Of a stretch of DNA of 64,000 bases, positions 30,148 through 41,884 are shown in pieces (positions within the stretch are counted from its first letter, which is position 1; each line of letters opens with the position of its first letter). The stretch is from positions 35,794,713-35,858,712 of the forward strand of contig CM024755.1 of the NCBI GenBank assembly GCA_014218235.1, written 5' to 3'. A program made the translations under genes and the position numbers. Under the pieces are notes generated by a model. That model searched no databases, was not told the DNA's origin, and saw only the letters and a list, made by a program, of their open reading frames with translations. Origin of the DNA: Colocasia esculenta. Its lineage: Eukaryota > Streptophyta > Magnoliopsida > Alismatales > Araceae.

Positions 30148-32110
30148 ATGTTCTCTAACGACATTGCTAATACTCCAACAACTGAGAGTGCAAGTTCTGA
30201 ACCTAATGGCACCATATAAGCAAGTAATGCAGTTGGAGATCTAAGCACTTCAAGGAGAAAGAGGAAAACTAGACTTCCAAGATCAGATTTTTGGGAGCAC
30301 TTCACAAGAATTGAGGGAGAGAGCACGTGTAAGTGCAATTATCGTGACCATATTTACACTTGTGACTCAATCTCATATGGCATAAGCACCTTAAGAACCC
30401 ACTTAAACTTGACATGCAAGAAATATCCCTTCAGTAGAGCTAATGTTTGTGAGAATAGACAAACACAACTTAGCATTCATACATCAGTGGTTTGAAGGGG
30501 TAGAGGGAGAGAGCAAAACCACATTGACAAGTTGGAAATTTGATCAACGACAAATTAGAAAAGCATTAATGGCAAGCATGATTATTATTGATGAACTTCC
30601 ATTTAAATTTGTTGAAGGGCAAGGGTTTAAATATTTTTGCAATATTGCAAAGCCCAAGTTTCCCATTTCTTTAAGAATTACAATTGCTAGAGATTGCTAT
30701 GAAATATATGTTGAAGGGATGCTAAAGTTGAAAACTTTAATGAAATCTAATTGTAGAAGAGTTTGCCTTACTACATACTTATGGACTTCCTTATAAAGAA
30801 TTAATTATATGTGTTTGACTACACATTTTATTGATAATAATTAGAAATTGAATAAGAAAATTTTGATTTTCTGTCTAATTTCCAGCCATAAAGGTGAGCC
30901 ATTAGTAAGGCAATTGAAAAATATTTGAATATTTGGGCATTTAAAATGTTATGACTATGACAGTTAACAATGCTAGTTCTAATGATGTTGATATTGCATA
31001 TCTTAAGAGAAGAATGAACAATTGGCATGGAGGTGTCTTAAAGGGGGAGTTTTTGCACATGAGGTGTCTTGCCCACATAATAAATTTGATTGTTAATGAT
31101 GGCTTAAAATTGGCAAGTGATTCAGTGCTCCATGTTAGAAATGTTGTGAGATATATAAGATAATCTCCATTAGGACTACAAAAATTTAAGATTTATGTTA
31201 AAGAAAAAAAGATTCAAAGTAAGAGTCTATTGTGTCTTGATGTCCCTACAAGATGGAATTCAACATATTTGATGTTAGACACATCACAAAAGTTTCAGAA
31301 GACATTTGAGAGGTATGAAGAACAAGATCCATTGTTCAGTAGTGATCTTAAGGAAGGAAATGGTTTATGGAAGTCTCAAGAGGAGGATTGGGGACCAAGT
31401 TGAAGATTTTAGGGGTTTGTATGTCACTTCCAACACTTATTTACATAAGCTTCGGAATGTTGAATATCTCTTAAAGAAATGATGTAAAAGTGATGATCAT
31501 GCATTTGGAGATATGACATTTAAGATGAAATAAAAATTTGATAAATATTGGAGAAATCCAAAAAAAATTGAATCTCATAATGTTTTATGTTGTTGTTCTT
31601 GACCCGCAATTCAAATTGGAATATATTAAGTTTTCAATCACTGAAATGTTTGATGTTGAGAAGGCTTTGGTATTGAATAAGAAATTGAAAATATCTATTT
31701 TTCCTTTGTATGATGAGTATAAGAATATGTATAGAACATCAAGTGGACAACAAAGGAATGTGGTTCAAGTGTCAACCCTAGCTTCAAGTTCTAGTCTAAC
31801 CACATTGAGTGATATGTCACTTTATCATAATAAGTACAAGCAACACAAAATTGAAAAAGAAACTAGAGATGTGAAATCTAAACTTGCTAAATATTTAGAA
31901 GAAGATACATAAGAAAACATGGGGACATTTGATATTCTAGCATGGTGAAAAGTCAATAGTGTAAGATTTCAAAATTTTCATCAATGGCACGCGATATTTT
32001 TGCTATTCCTATTTCTACCATGGCTTATGAATCTACATTTAGTACGGGTGGTCGTGTCTTTGATCGGGTCAATGTTGAATAGAAATTAGATAATATTGAA
32101 CAACTAGATG
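30148..32110 (+). pseudogene. hAT transposase relic (RICESLEEPER-like)
   Basis: Pieces of an Ac/RICESLEEPER-type transposase in changing frames. An ATG at 30148 opens a short frame with a TAA near 30218. A BED zinc finger is at about 30270-30430 (FWEHFTRI, CKCNYR, LRTHLN). Residues at 30443-30796 carry MIIIDELPFKFVEGQGFKYF. 30951-31163 carries TVNNASSNDVDI and LHMRCLAHIINLIVNDGLK. 31538-31912 carries VVLDPQFKLEY. The dimerisation domain lies at about 31985-32075 (DIFAIPISTMAYESTFSTGGRV). Several stops and frameshifts make it inactive. In function it would cut and paste its own element. Confidence 0.9.
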
Positions 32111-33032
32111 AAGGTACGTAGAGTTATTAATGTATATAAAGTGTTATCTTTTCTTTATTAATGTATGTAAAAGAAAATTCTTCAGAATTGTCAAGTGTCA
32201 CATTGGCACCCAATGTTATTGACATTGCATGAGCATCAATGGTGGACCAGTGGTAAATTATTTACACCTCATCTACATGTTTTTCTCATTTACACTCATT
32301 TGCATGTTTTTGTCATTTGCTAATGTTTTGCATCTTTGTTTCAGAATGGGGAAGGAAATAACTTCAAACTTTAAAGAGTCAAGACAGTTATTTGTCATCT
32401 TTGATTTGTATGAAGGCATTGAATTATGCATGTAATGATATGCATGTGTGCGTGAATGATTATCTCTTTGACAATTACAAGATTATGTGTTGATGGATGC
32501 AACATTTGTGTTTTTCTATCAAGTTAAAAACTTGTGTGTATTTATGTGTTGATGGATGCAACTTTTGTGATTTTATAGCAAGTTAAAGACTCGCATGTAA
32601 ATGAATACTAAGGTTTAAGAATTGATCTACATAATTATGTGTGAATGAATGAATGAATGCAATACTTTTGATTTTCTAGCAAGTTAATGAATTTCTAGAT
32701 GATTATGTTTGATCAAATGCCAAGGTTTGGGAATTACCATATGATTATGTGTGAATGAATTCAATATTTGTGATTTTTTAGAAGGTTAAATATGTGTGTG
32801 AATGAATCTCACTGTTCATATATGGTTCGGACAGGCCCAATCCAAGGCCCATAAGGCCCAAACCAAACTGAAACAATCGAACTGAACCAAACCGATCGGT
32901 TCGGTTCAAAACGGTTCAAATATTCCATTCAAGTCGTTTCGGTTTGGATTGCAATTCGGTTCAATTCGATTTTACGAAAAAAAAAAGGTGCAAATCAGAT
33001 TGAATAGACCAATGAATAGTCCTACCCACCAC

Positions 33033-33132
33033 TACTCTCTCTCTCTCTCATTGAAATCGATGCTAGACTAGGTCTCTCCACTAGATTCAGAGGGGGAGAT
33101 CCCCCTCTAACATCTCTCTTCCACCTCTCCCC

Positions 33133-33170
<38 letters not shown>

Positions 33171-33352
33171 GTCTCAATAGTTGTGCATGCACGTGCAATC
33201 CCCATACCAATTTATGCCACCTCCGTGCAACCGCACACACTCCACCATCTCCCTCTGCTCCCTCCTCTCTCTCTCTCTCTCTCTCTCTCACATGGAACAC
33301 TGACAAAGGGGGAGATCCCTCCCTCTGATGTCCCCCCACTATAGTAGCCCTA

Positions 33353-33390
<38 letters not shown>
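33033..33390. repeat. TC-rich sequence with several microsatellites
   Basis: Four (TC)n runs (about 33036-33050, 33137-33167, 33265-33290, 33358-33390) separated by related 60-100-bp segments with GGGGGAGATCCC motifs. The same kind of TC/GTTGAGAGCC sequence stands at 28218-28450, on the other side of hAT-1. Confidence 0.85.
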
Positions 33391-33392
<2 letters not shown>

Positions 33393-33899
33393 TGCATAAT
33401 GTACTTCATAATCGTTCTGACTTGGATAAATCCATAATGCATCTTGGTCTTGAAGACTATGTTATCTTGGTAACCATTTGGCTCTTTAAACTTGTTCATC
33501 ATATCTTGCTTTGTTTAGTGTAATCACTTTCTTTTTATATATTAAGAGCGTCAACATGAAGAAAAGATTTCTAGCAAAGGTTTCTATTCCTTTACAAAAT
33601 ATTAGCATAATGTCCTAGATAAAAGGATTGCTTGATCAATAACCTTTTTCGAAGTGTACAAACCATAAAAGAGTAGCCCTACATGGTAGGGAGGATGTGA
33701 CATGCATGAGAATTGTCTCCTTGTACTGATCGAGGTGGTCAAGTTGCTAACAATTTGTCCTGGTCTCATTTAATACATCATTTATAAAAAAATGTAACTG
33801 ACAAATTGTGCCTAACAAAAGGTTATCTCTAGACATATCTTATGGAGCATTTATCATATTAGAGTGATGTTTTCAGATACGACATATGAGTGAGGGTTT
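33391..33899. other. AT-rich intergenic sequence
   Basis: Nothing recognisable seen. Confidence 0.5.
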
Positions 33900-35060
33900 A
33901 GATATTTAAGCAACATTTCAAATAGATATGATTAAGATATTCATTTTGTTAGTCATCTCAGTCAAATGCATATGTAAAGTTCAGTTGCGTAGACCACATA
34001 ATTGATATAAGAGAAATCATGTTAAGCATGATCGATTATGATATCATTGACGTAAAAGATGAAGTCAAGAAATAAGGTCATAAGGCTCAATTTAATCGGA
34101 CTTAGTCATGCTAAAATATAAGTCATTCACAAAACTAAGAATATATGCCATTAACTTAGTTAGTGTGAAAAGACTTGGCCAAATATGTTTTAGTAGACGC
34201 AATCGATTAACAATAAAATAGTCATCAATATAATTATAATTAATGCTTAATCATAGAGGTTAGAATGATGCTTAATGCACATAATCATCTAAGCACTTAA
34301 GGCAATATGGTTCTATAGTCTGAAACTTAATTGATTTCATCTCAATGAACACTTAGCTGATTCTCATTTAGAGCAACAAAATAGATTCTCAGTAGGAAAA
34401 AACACGATGGGTACTTAAAAAATTTCAGGTCAAGACACAGAATGAAGATTTCCTTACAAAGAACATAATCGATTATCGAATGTATATAATGAAAACATAA
34501 CAGATTATCTAAGTGATAGTTTACATAAAATTTTGAAACCTTTCACAGTGAGAAACATAGTCGATTCACTTGGTCACTGTGTCTGGTATTTAGAATAATT
34601 TTGTCAAAGCTCAATTAAACAAATCGATTTTGAAGATAACATAATCATTGTTATTCCTTGTATACTTAGAAAAAATTTCAACTTAGGAAACATAAGTGAT
34701 TTTCTAGGCAGTATAATCAATTCTCAATGTAGTGTTCTAGGACTTGGAAATTTTTGGCGTCAAACACTAATACACTTAATCGATTATCAAAGTCTACAGT
34801 GAAACACATAATCGATTATCAAACCCTACAGTGAAACTTCGACTATAGTTGGGTACCAAATCGATCTCCAAAAGAAACATATTACCTTCTACTGAAGACT
34901 TAGAAATTTTCTAAGATCTCACATAGTGGCATGCTTAGTTGATTTTCGAGTGTTACTTAAATCGATACCAGTATTGAGTGTAGTACTTAGAAATTTTCTT
35001 TGCCTTCCAATATGATACATAATTGATTGATGAATAAAACTTTGATCAGTAATAAGAATA
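33900..35060. repeat. Cluster of ATAATCGATTAT-type palindromes
   Basis: About 15 copies or near-copies of ATAATCGATTAT in 1.1 kb (for example near 34030, 34199, 34467, 34557, 34622, 34777, 34807, 34858, 35022), often preceded by CAC or ACA and followed by CAAA. The spacing is mostly 30-90 bases. No open frame. It may be a decayed LTR, but no ends are visible. Confidence 0.65.
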
Positions 35061-36226
35061 AGGTGCTTTTTGAGACTTAGAAAAATTCTTGATGCCACAA
35101 ATTTATTGATGAATGTTCTATCTTTTGGACTTAGAGAAAAAGAAAAAGAAAAATTGAAGTCTCATAGACACAAATAGCTTTTTTTTTTATTGATTAACCT
35201 CATTCCAAACATGATCAATCTTATCCAAAATACTTGAACACAATGATGCAAACAAGTAGCAATAATGGTTTGCTAATGAAAAATAATATTTTGTTAATCA
35301 CTCAAAATCACGTGAAAGTTGGTAGTGCAATCTATAACAATTTATCCTTCATTCATTTGGAATCACGAGGTGTTATTTGGTACATTTCATGATCGAAGAA
35401 ATCTATTATATCCATTATTAGATAATGGACTAAGTTATGTTAGAAGGTGTTCTTAACTTAATACTAGACATATTGGTAGCTAAAACGGCCACACACAATA
35501 GAGTTGTGGACAGATTGAATTAAGTGGCAATTATAGACCGTTATTGGATTTTTATTAAAAATGGTCAGAGTCTACAAATAAATGTTGGTGGCTTATAACC
35601 TAGGCCAAGCTCTAGAATTTTAGGTTAGTTATCGCCTTTCTTTTCTCCCCAATTTGGTACACCCCTCTCTCTCTTGTGGTAGATGATGAAGTTGAGGTCG
35701 AAACACCATGGAGGAAAACTCATATGCAATTGAAGCTCATGTGGATATGTTTAGAGGCCGAATGTTTGAACGATCCTAAGGTCTTTTCCTCGTCACCTTC
35801 AATTGTACACGAGAGATTCGTCACCCTACATTGGTGATAAAAAATTCTCCCTCCATAGATTTTACCAAACTTTTGTGTCCGATTTTGAATGTCAATAATG
35901 TTGTAATTTTTAAAACATCTTGCTTCCATCGCTTCCAAGTTAATACGTTACACCCCTACCCTATCCCAATCCTATGAATCTAACGTCTCCACCCCCAACT
36001 ATTGCACCTCTCTCTCACACACACCCTGATGTTGGACCCACCCTCTCTCTCTCTCTCTCTCCAACACGCTCTCTCAGCATTTCTAACTCCTACTTAATGG
36101 TTCCATCCATGTGATAATAGCGGCATGCTAACTACAAGGATATAAATGATTGATTTTCTAAATTTTAGGGGTATAGGGTATAATATGCACATTTCAAGTT
36201 TATACATTCAAATATGATAGATTTTA
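35061..36226. other. AT-rich intergenic sequence
   Basis: No gene seen. A short TC run occurs near 36043-36061. The 72-codon minus frame at 35720-35938 matches nothing I know. Confidence 0.5.
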
Positions 36227-36406
36227 GAGAAAGGCTTATTGTACTTACATATTTCACTTTAAATGTAATATGATTAGGCAACAAGCCTATGTGGTATCTA
36301 ATAATTAGATTGTTACTTTATCACTCCTCATGTGGGGTGCCACATGGACTATTGTCTAATCATATTACACTTAAAGTGTAATATACAAGTGCAATAAGCC
36401 TTTCTA
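36227..36406. mobile_element. MULE-type MITE, copy 1
   Basis: 180 bp. Terminal inverted repeats begin GAGAAAGGCTTATTG, and nearly the whole element can fold on itself. It is flanked by a 9-bp target duplication with one mismatch (TAGATTTTA left, TAAATTTTA right). A 9-bp duplication points to the Mutator superfamily. A second copy lies at 37458-37638. Confidence 0.85.
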
Positions 36407-36470
36407 TAAATTTTAAGGTTACATATATGCGATTTTCCCTTCAAAGCATTGTGTGCAGTGTACACTACGT

Positions 36471-36671
36471 AAATCCTGGGGGGGGATTTACCTGATTTAT
36501 ATGCAATCCTCGAGGTGTGTAAATCCGGGGTTTTTCTGGTCAAGTGGGGTAAGGACAATACAGGTATACGGAAAGTAGGAGCTGCCAAGTCCTGACCTTG
36601 GAGTTCACGAACACCAATCCTTGAGTCCGCAAAGCCACACGGGGCGGGATTTCCTCGTTATCAAAAAAAAA
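36471..36671 (+). mobile_element. SINE-like retroposon
   Basis: 201 bp ending in an A run, flanked by a perfect 14-bp duplication, AGTGTACACTACGT, at 36457-36470 and 36672-36685. This is the product of target-primed reverse transcription. The 3' part (GGGATTTCCTCGTTATC then A's) resembles the tails of plant SINEs and LINEs. No clear polymerase III A box is visible at the left end, so a short LINE end is the alternative. Confidence 0.85.
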
Positions 36672-36685
36672 AGTGTACACTACGT

Positions 36686-37448
36686 CCTTCTCAGTGTCTC
36701 ATAGATACTTCTGGTAGATGTAATATCTTATACATATAATACCATTTTGCTTGTCACTTAATTTTCTTCTGATAAAATCAATTGGAATTAATGAAAACAA
36801 TAAATATCTCTATTACAGAAATGCGACTGACAAATATATTTTCTATTTAAAATAATAACTTACTACATAGCTTTTAGGTGAAAACTGGATTAGCTGAATT
36901 CTCTTATTGGGTCTTGGACCAGCCACCCGCCTTCCTTGAAGCCCAACAGGGCGGTCGGGCCCTTTGGCTCCAAATGGAGGCCTTAACCAAGTGTGCTTGG
37001 ACATGAAACTAAGTTGAACCGCCTTGTCTGTCTAAGAAGAGGGCCTCTAGTGTAGCAACGTGGAAGTAGCCAAATTGCTATTATATATCTTTTACAGGTA
37101 ACTGCCAACATAGTGATGTGCCCCTCCTTAAAGTTGGCATGTTTAGCCCTGAATCGGTGCCACCATAAATTTCTGAATGATGAAATATCACGTCCTGCAC
37201 AAAAGAGACATCTGGCTCTGCCGTCATGACGTGATACGGATGGCATCATGTGACGAGTATAATCGCATTGGTTTGACACTTGGGTGACCAGATGATGGAG
37301 TAAAAAAAGGAAGGTGAGAAGGCTAAGAGACCTGCATGGCTGTGTATAGGCTAGCTGATACAGTGGTCTAGCTGATACAAGGAATTATGATGCTAATTCT
37401 ATCAAGTTGATTTCCCCAGGCTGCACATTTGTATCATGTCTGTGTACT
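36686..37448. other. Intergenic sequence
   Basis: A less AT-rich patch at 36890-37270 holds a 98-codon minus frame with no recognisable family. Nothing else seen. Confidence 0.45.
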
Positions 37449-37457
37449 TTCTTCATA

Positions 37458-37638
37458 GAGAAAGGCTTATTACACTAGCACATTGCACTTTAAGTGCAAT
37501 GTGACTAGGTAATAGTCCATGTGGCACCCCTCAAATGAGGACTGATAAAGTGGCAATCCAATTGTTGGATGCCACATGGGCTTGTTGCCTAATCACATTG
37601 CACTTGAAGTACAATGTAAAAATACAATAAGCCTTTCT
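37458..37638. mobile_element. MULE-type MITE, copy 2
   Basis: 181 bp. GAGAAAGGCTTATT starts it and the inverted complement ends it. It has a perfect 9-bp target duplication, TTCTTCATA, at 37449-37457 and 37639-37647. It is the same family as 36227-36406. Confidence 0.92.
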
Positions 37639-37941
37639 CTTCTTCATAACATAGGCTTAAACACGCAATGAAGTTGAACCTGGCTATCCCAAGCCAGGCA
37701 TCACAAACGTGCTACAAGGGGAAATGGTTTTGACAATGTCCTTACAAATTTTTTATAATATTGAAAATTTAATTCACATTCGAGCATCATCAGTTGCTGG
37801 TTTCGTTTACAGATACTTCAAGAATGTTCGAAAGGCTCAACTCCTGGGAAAGAAAATTTCCTCGGTAAAAATTCTAGAGAAGATGGATCCTTGGAATTGG
37901 TGTTCATTAGTTTTCCCCCATTCCTTCCAAAAAAGTGAACT

Positions 37942-38966
37942 TCAAGACAGATAACCCATATGCTTGAGGTACCACAGGACCCCTTCTGCTGCATGCTCTT
38001 GTGCAGCTTTCTTCCTAGGCTTGGGTTCACTGAAGCACTCTAAAACCGTGCTGCTAGCAGCTTCCACTGTTACAGTAACTCTGTATGTGAACCTGCATAC
38101 ATGAGGACTTGTGAGGATAACACCAATTGTCTGACAGTCGACTGAGAAGGGAAATACCATGCAAAACAGATTCTCCCTTCAAGACCATAATAATTCTCTG
38201 GGTATGCTTGATTAAAAAACGGGCTAAAGGAAATGTTATGGCTTACATTTTGAGGTGGCACTCTCCTTCTTCCTTGCAGCACAAAAATGACGGGGGCTTC
38301 CAGTAGTTGGCGGCACAAATCTCAAACAGCTTCGATCTTGCTAATTTTGAACCAAGACCTAAATTTCAGGAAAAAAAAAAAGTCAAAGGAGATGAGCACC
38401 TATGATGACTGCATTCTGCTCTTTGCATAATAGACATTTAAGCACTTCCCGAAGGGAAAGGATCATCTGGTCATTGCTGTCAAAACATTCCAATTTATAA
38501 CAAAGAAATCAAACTTATTGCCAATTGATTTTGGAGAGAGCAGTTTAAATGGCAGCAAACCTTTCGTCCCTTCATTAATGCTGCAATGACTAGCCACACC
38601 TGTCCCAGATATTTGACCTCGAAGCGTCTGTTTACCCTTGCAGGCGGCGTTACCTTCCTCGGATTGATGTTCATATACTGGATCAGATACCAGTGAGGGC
38701 TGCCTATGGAATACTCCGCCAGTGTCACTACTGCCAATGCCTGGTGCCTTATCTGGAAATGACCTAGACGAGAAATCCTCATCTGTAAATGGCCTCAACA
38801 AGGCCATTTCTTTTGCTTCATATTTCTCTGATTCATCCGGCTGGACAGTGTCTGAGACATCAATTATCACAGGCTTCTCATCAAAACCTACAAGTTCTGG
38901 TTCCTTCTTCTTTGTGGACCGGACAATTTCCTCTAGTGTTTTACTTTTATGCTTGAAACCAAGATC
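37942..38966 (-). CDS. Dicer-like protein 3' exons (DCL4-type), C-terminal dsRBD
   Basis: Three exons on the minus strand: 38561-38966, 38247-38358 and 37942-38092. Intervening introns of 202 and 154 bp have GT-AG borders and phases that keep the frame. Exon A reads from LEEIVRSTKKKEPELVGFDEKP through a Ser/Glu-rich linker. Exons B and C together form a double-stranded RNA-binding domain: ARSKLFEICAANYWKPPSF, CCKEEGECHLK, then VTVTVEAASSTVLECFSEP, KPRKKAAQEHAAEG and ALWYL-like VLWYLKHMGY. It ends at TGA 37942-37944. The order of the linker and domain fits the C-terminus of plant Dicer-like proteins, best DCL4, which makes 21-nt small RNAs. I recognise this from memory, so DCL4 is likely, not proven. 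RNase III and helicase exons should lie at higher coordinates but are not seen before the LTR cluster at 40.9 kb. Confidence 0.65.
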
Positions 38967-40929
38967 CTAAGATTATCAAAACATTAATTAGTAGCAAGTG
39001 GTAGATTACAGAAACCAAAGAAACTCTACTGGCATAAAGAAAGCAAGATATGGTTTGACTAATCCTAGATTGGCTTAAAGATGTGAGCAGACTGTTATGC
39101 TGGTTTGAGCATTTATTCAGCAGGAGGTACATCCAAAACCACTCATAAATCTGTGCAAATAAAGGAAACAAATATGAACTTTCCTTGATATACTACCTTT
39201 CAGGATGAACCACGTAAGAAATAGGTAGTACCACTGAATAAAGAGGTAGGTCCTGTGTTCAATGCCCAACAACTAGTGAATATATTATGAATATTATTAA
39301 GACATGTTCACAAAGGAGCACAAAGGCAAAGATGTGAAACCCATTTTATCAGCCTAGCATTTATTCCCTTTAGAATCTTCATATCTATAATAGGAAAAAA
39401 AAAGGATAAAAGGCATGTGTAGACAACCATTTTTGGCCTAGAATGTGACACAATTTCTTATTCATATTAATGATGCCCCACATTGGTCATCGATTTTGAG
39501 CCTTTCCTTGGCCTATTATGAGTCCATTTTGTTTTAGTTCCAAACCCAATCTCGATCCAAAAGCCAAAACCCATGTAAAACCTGTGTTCATGCAAAATCA
39601 GCATGAACACGTTATGGGTTCATGATGCGTTCTAGCCCTTTGTCCTAAACGCATCATATCAGTGTTGCATTATGAACGTGCTGCCCAATGTGTTGCATTC
39701 TCAGGTTTTCCATGCAGTCCGCATGTAACATGTCTCTTTTCGACATTGTCATCTTGGGGGGCGCTTAAAGGGTTTTCAGGTATTCTTTCGGCTCAAGCTT
39801 CTTCATAATTATCCTTGGGATGACCTAAACCCTCTTTTCCAGGAAATTATCATCTAAAAATCACTTTTTTCTCATGATTACCCTCTTAGGCAGAGTTAGG
39901 GTTTCCTACCCCTACAAATAGGTCCCTAGGGCTCCCAAGTCCAAGATGATAATAAGTAGGAATCCAGACAGCATCGTTCTTCATCTCCAGATCTTCCCCA
40001 CATTGGCCATTGGCTCATGGAGTACCTAAGGTGTCCCGTTTTATCCTTTTCCCTTTCAATTATTTCTTCATCATGCATGTTAGATAGGCACTTTTTCTTC
40101 ATTTTTCTCTTGTTTACACCTTCTAATCACGACACCCCCCCCCCCCCCCCCCCCCAAATTTTCAGGTTTATTCTCTTCGTGGGATAAATGCTTCACAATC
40201 TTAGTGAGTTTCCCTTGTTTCTGAGCTCTTTGGCAGGTAAAATGCAAGCACATGAGGTGAGGCTGGAAGGCAAGGAAAGAATCAATGTCTCAACTTACCA
40301 GGATGAACATAGTAGGGGTGGTGGATGCATACTGAAGGCAACAACCAGGGCAGAACCATTCTCAGTAATACATGTCGAACCCTTGTTTTTTTTTTTTTTC
40401 AAAGTAATTAGCCTTTGATAAGTTCCTTATCTTCTTGGCAATTATTTTGGAGACAATCACAGTGATCTTTCTGAGTTTTTATCCATGTTCTTATGTGGGG
40501 TAAATTCCATAATTACAGCATGAAATACTGTTGAATAGCCTACTAGAGCAGTCAGGTATATGTCATGTGTTTTTCTAGTTATTCTTTGTTATGCATCGTG
40601 GGTAGTTGTGCTTCAAGGGTGTTTTGGTCATCTCTAGAGAGAATTATTTCAAGGGTCAATATATAAGAAACAAGGTTCTGCAATTCTGCGGCGTGGGTGG
40701 GGAGAATTTCTCACAAAATAAAATATATTTATTACAATGTTTGAAGCAGTGCAAGATATTGATACGGTTGCCCCGAAGATGTCGGCCGAAGCCGAGATGA
40801 TGTGGGTGGAAGAGTCCGCAAATGATACGGTTGCTCTGAAGACATCAGCCGGAGCCAAGGTGATGTGGAGGAGTCCGCACGTAACTGACAAGGAACGCTT
40901 TGCCCCAGGCTCGAGACCTACAAGACCAC
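38967..40929. other. Possible long intron or flank of the Dicer-like gene
   Basis: No exon with RNase III motifs was found on the minus strand. The stretch 39480-40150 has leader-like features (CCTACAAATAGGTCCCTAGG, pyrimidine-rich end) and may be an old LTR, but no ends or target repeat could be fixed. About 40430-40930 is AT-rich with no call. Confidence 0.4.
40135..40155. repeat. Poly-C tract
   Basis: 21 consecutive C residues on the plus strand. Confidence 0.98.
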
Positions 40930-40994
40930 TGTTGACACCAAAAATAATATCCAAAAAACAAAGAAAAAAAAAAGAAAGAAGAAGAAAACCCCTG

Positions 40995-41275
40995 CCAGGC
41001 CAGGCGCGGGGGTCACCCGCGCCAGGCCAGGCGCGGGTGGCCATGCGCCAGGCCAGGCGCCGCGCGGGGCCCGCCTGCTCGCTGGTTCGGCACCCCTGGC
41101 TAGTGCACAGGGCCCGCTGGTCTGGCGCCCCTGGCCAGTGCGCGGGGCCCACTGGTCTGGCACCCCTGGTGGTCTGGCGTCCCTGGCCAGTTCCACCTCT
41201 GCCAGACCACGCACCCCCACCAAACCGCGCGCCTCGGGTTCCACCCATGCCGGACCGTCCACCTCCGCCGGACCA
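40995..41275. repeat. GC-rich direct repeats upstream of TATA
   Basis: Units of GCCAGGCCAGGCGCGGG type (three copies), then about 45-bp units with CTGGTCTGGCGCCCCTGGCC. Over 70% GC by eye. Confidence 0.85.
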
Positions 41276-41287
41276 CTCCCAAACCCC

Positions 41288-41295
41288 TATAAATA
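41288..41295 (+). promoter_or_regulatory. TATA box of the LTR
   Basis: TATAAATA in a CCCCTATAAATACGGGG context, downstream of the GC-rich repeats. Confidence 0.6.
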
Positions 41296-41884
41296 CGGGG
41301 TAGGGGCCATGAAGAAAGCAGCCTTCTCCGCGCTGAGAAAACCCTCTCGCGCATATCGCCCGAAGGAGCGAGCCCAGGGAGCTCCCGCTCTCTCCCGCTC
41401 TGGCGAAACTTGGGGCGGATTCTCTTGGGGGCGGGGGCATGTTTGTTCTCCGTATGAGGACCCCTGTGTGGGACCCAGTTTGTGTAAAATTACACAAAGG
41501 CCCCTGGGGAGAAGGAATTTTGTGCATGTGTAAAATTGTACATATGCCTCGTGCACGGGCCCAAGTTTATGTAAAATTGCACAGAAGTCCCTGATTTGTG
41601 GGAAATGTCATAAAGGCCTTCGGGAAGAGCAGAAATTTGCAAAAATATCCCCGCGAAGGATAAAATTGCAGAAATATCCCCATGAAGGATAAAATTGTAG
41701 AAGTACTCCTACTACCTGGAAAATTGTGGATACGTCCTTACGACGCGGAAAATGGCAAAGATAGCCTGACGGTTCGCGCCTCTTTTCCAACCCGGTGGAA
41801 CGGGATCCACGTCGCTTCTATGAAGTGGCGTGCGCTCTCCTGGGTGTGACTTGAAGCCGGACTCGAGAGGAGTTCTCGAGAAAT

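Larger units (their letters stand above)
28455..33024 (+). mobile_element. hAT DNA transposon, decayed (hAT-1)
   Basis: 4,570 bp bounded by a perfect 8-bp target duplication, CCCACCAC, at 28447-28454 and 33025-33032. The termini are imperfect inverted repeats (TAGGCTTGTTCA left, TAGGACTATTCA right end read inward). Subterminal regions hold repeated CGGTTCRAA/AACCGAA motifs at both ends, as expected for hAT transposase binding. It contains a broken transposase gene and an internal minisatellite. The 8-bp duplication and hATC motif place it in the hAT superfamily. Confidence 0.92.

Noticed and set aside
36983..37279. 98-codon minus frame as an exon of the Dicer-like gene
   Set aside because: It lies downstream of the stop codon of that gene and shows no RNase III or RNA-binding motif.
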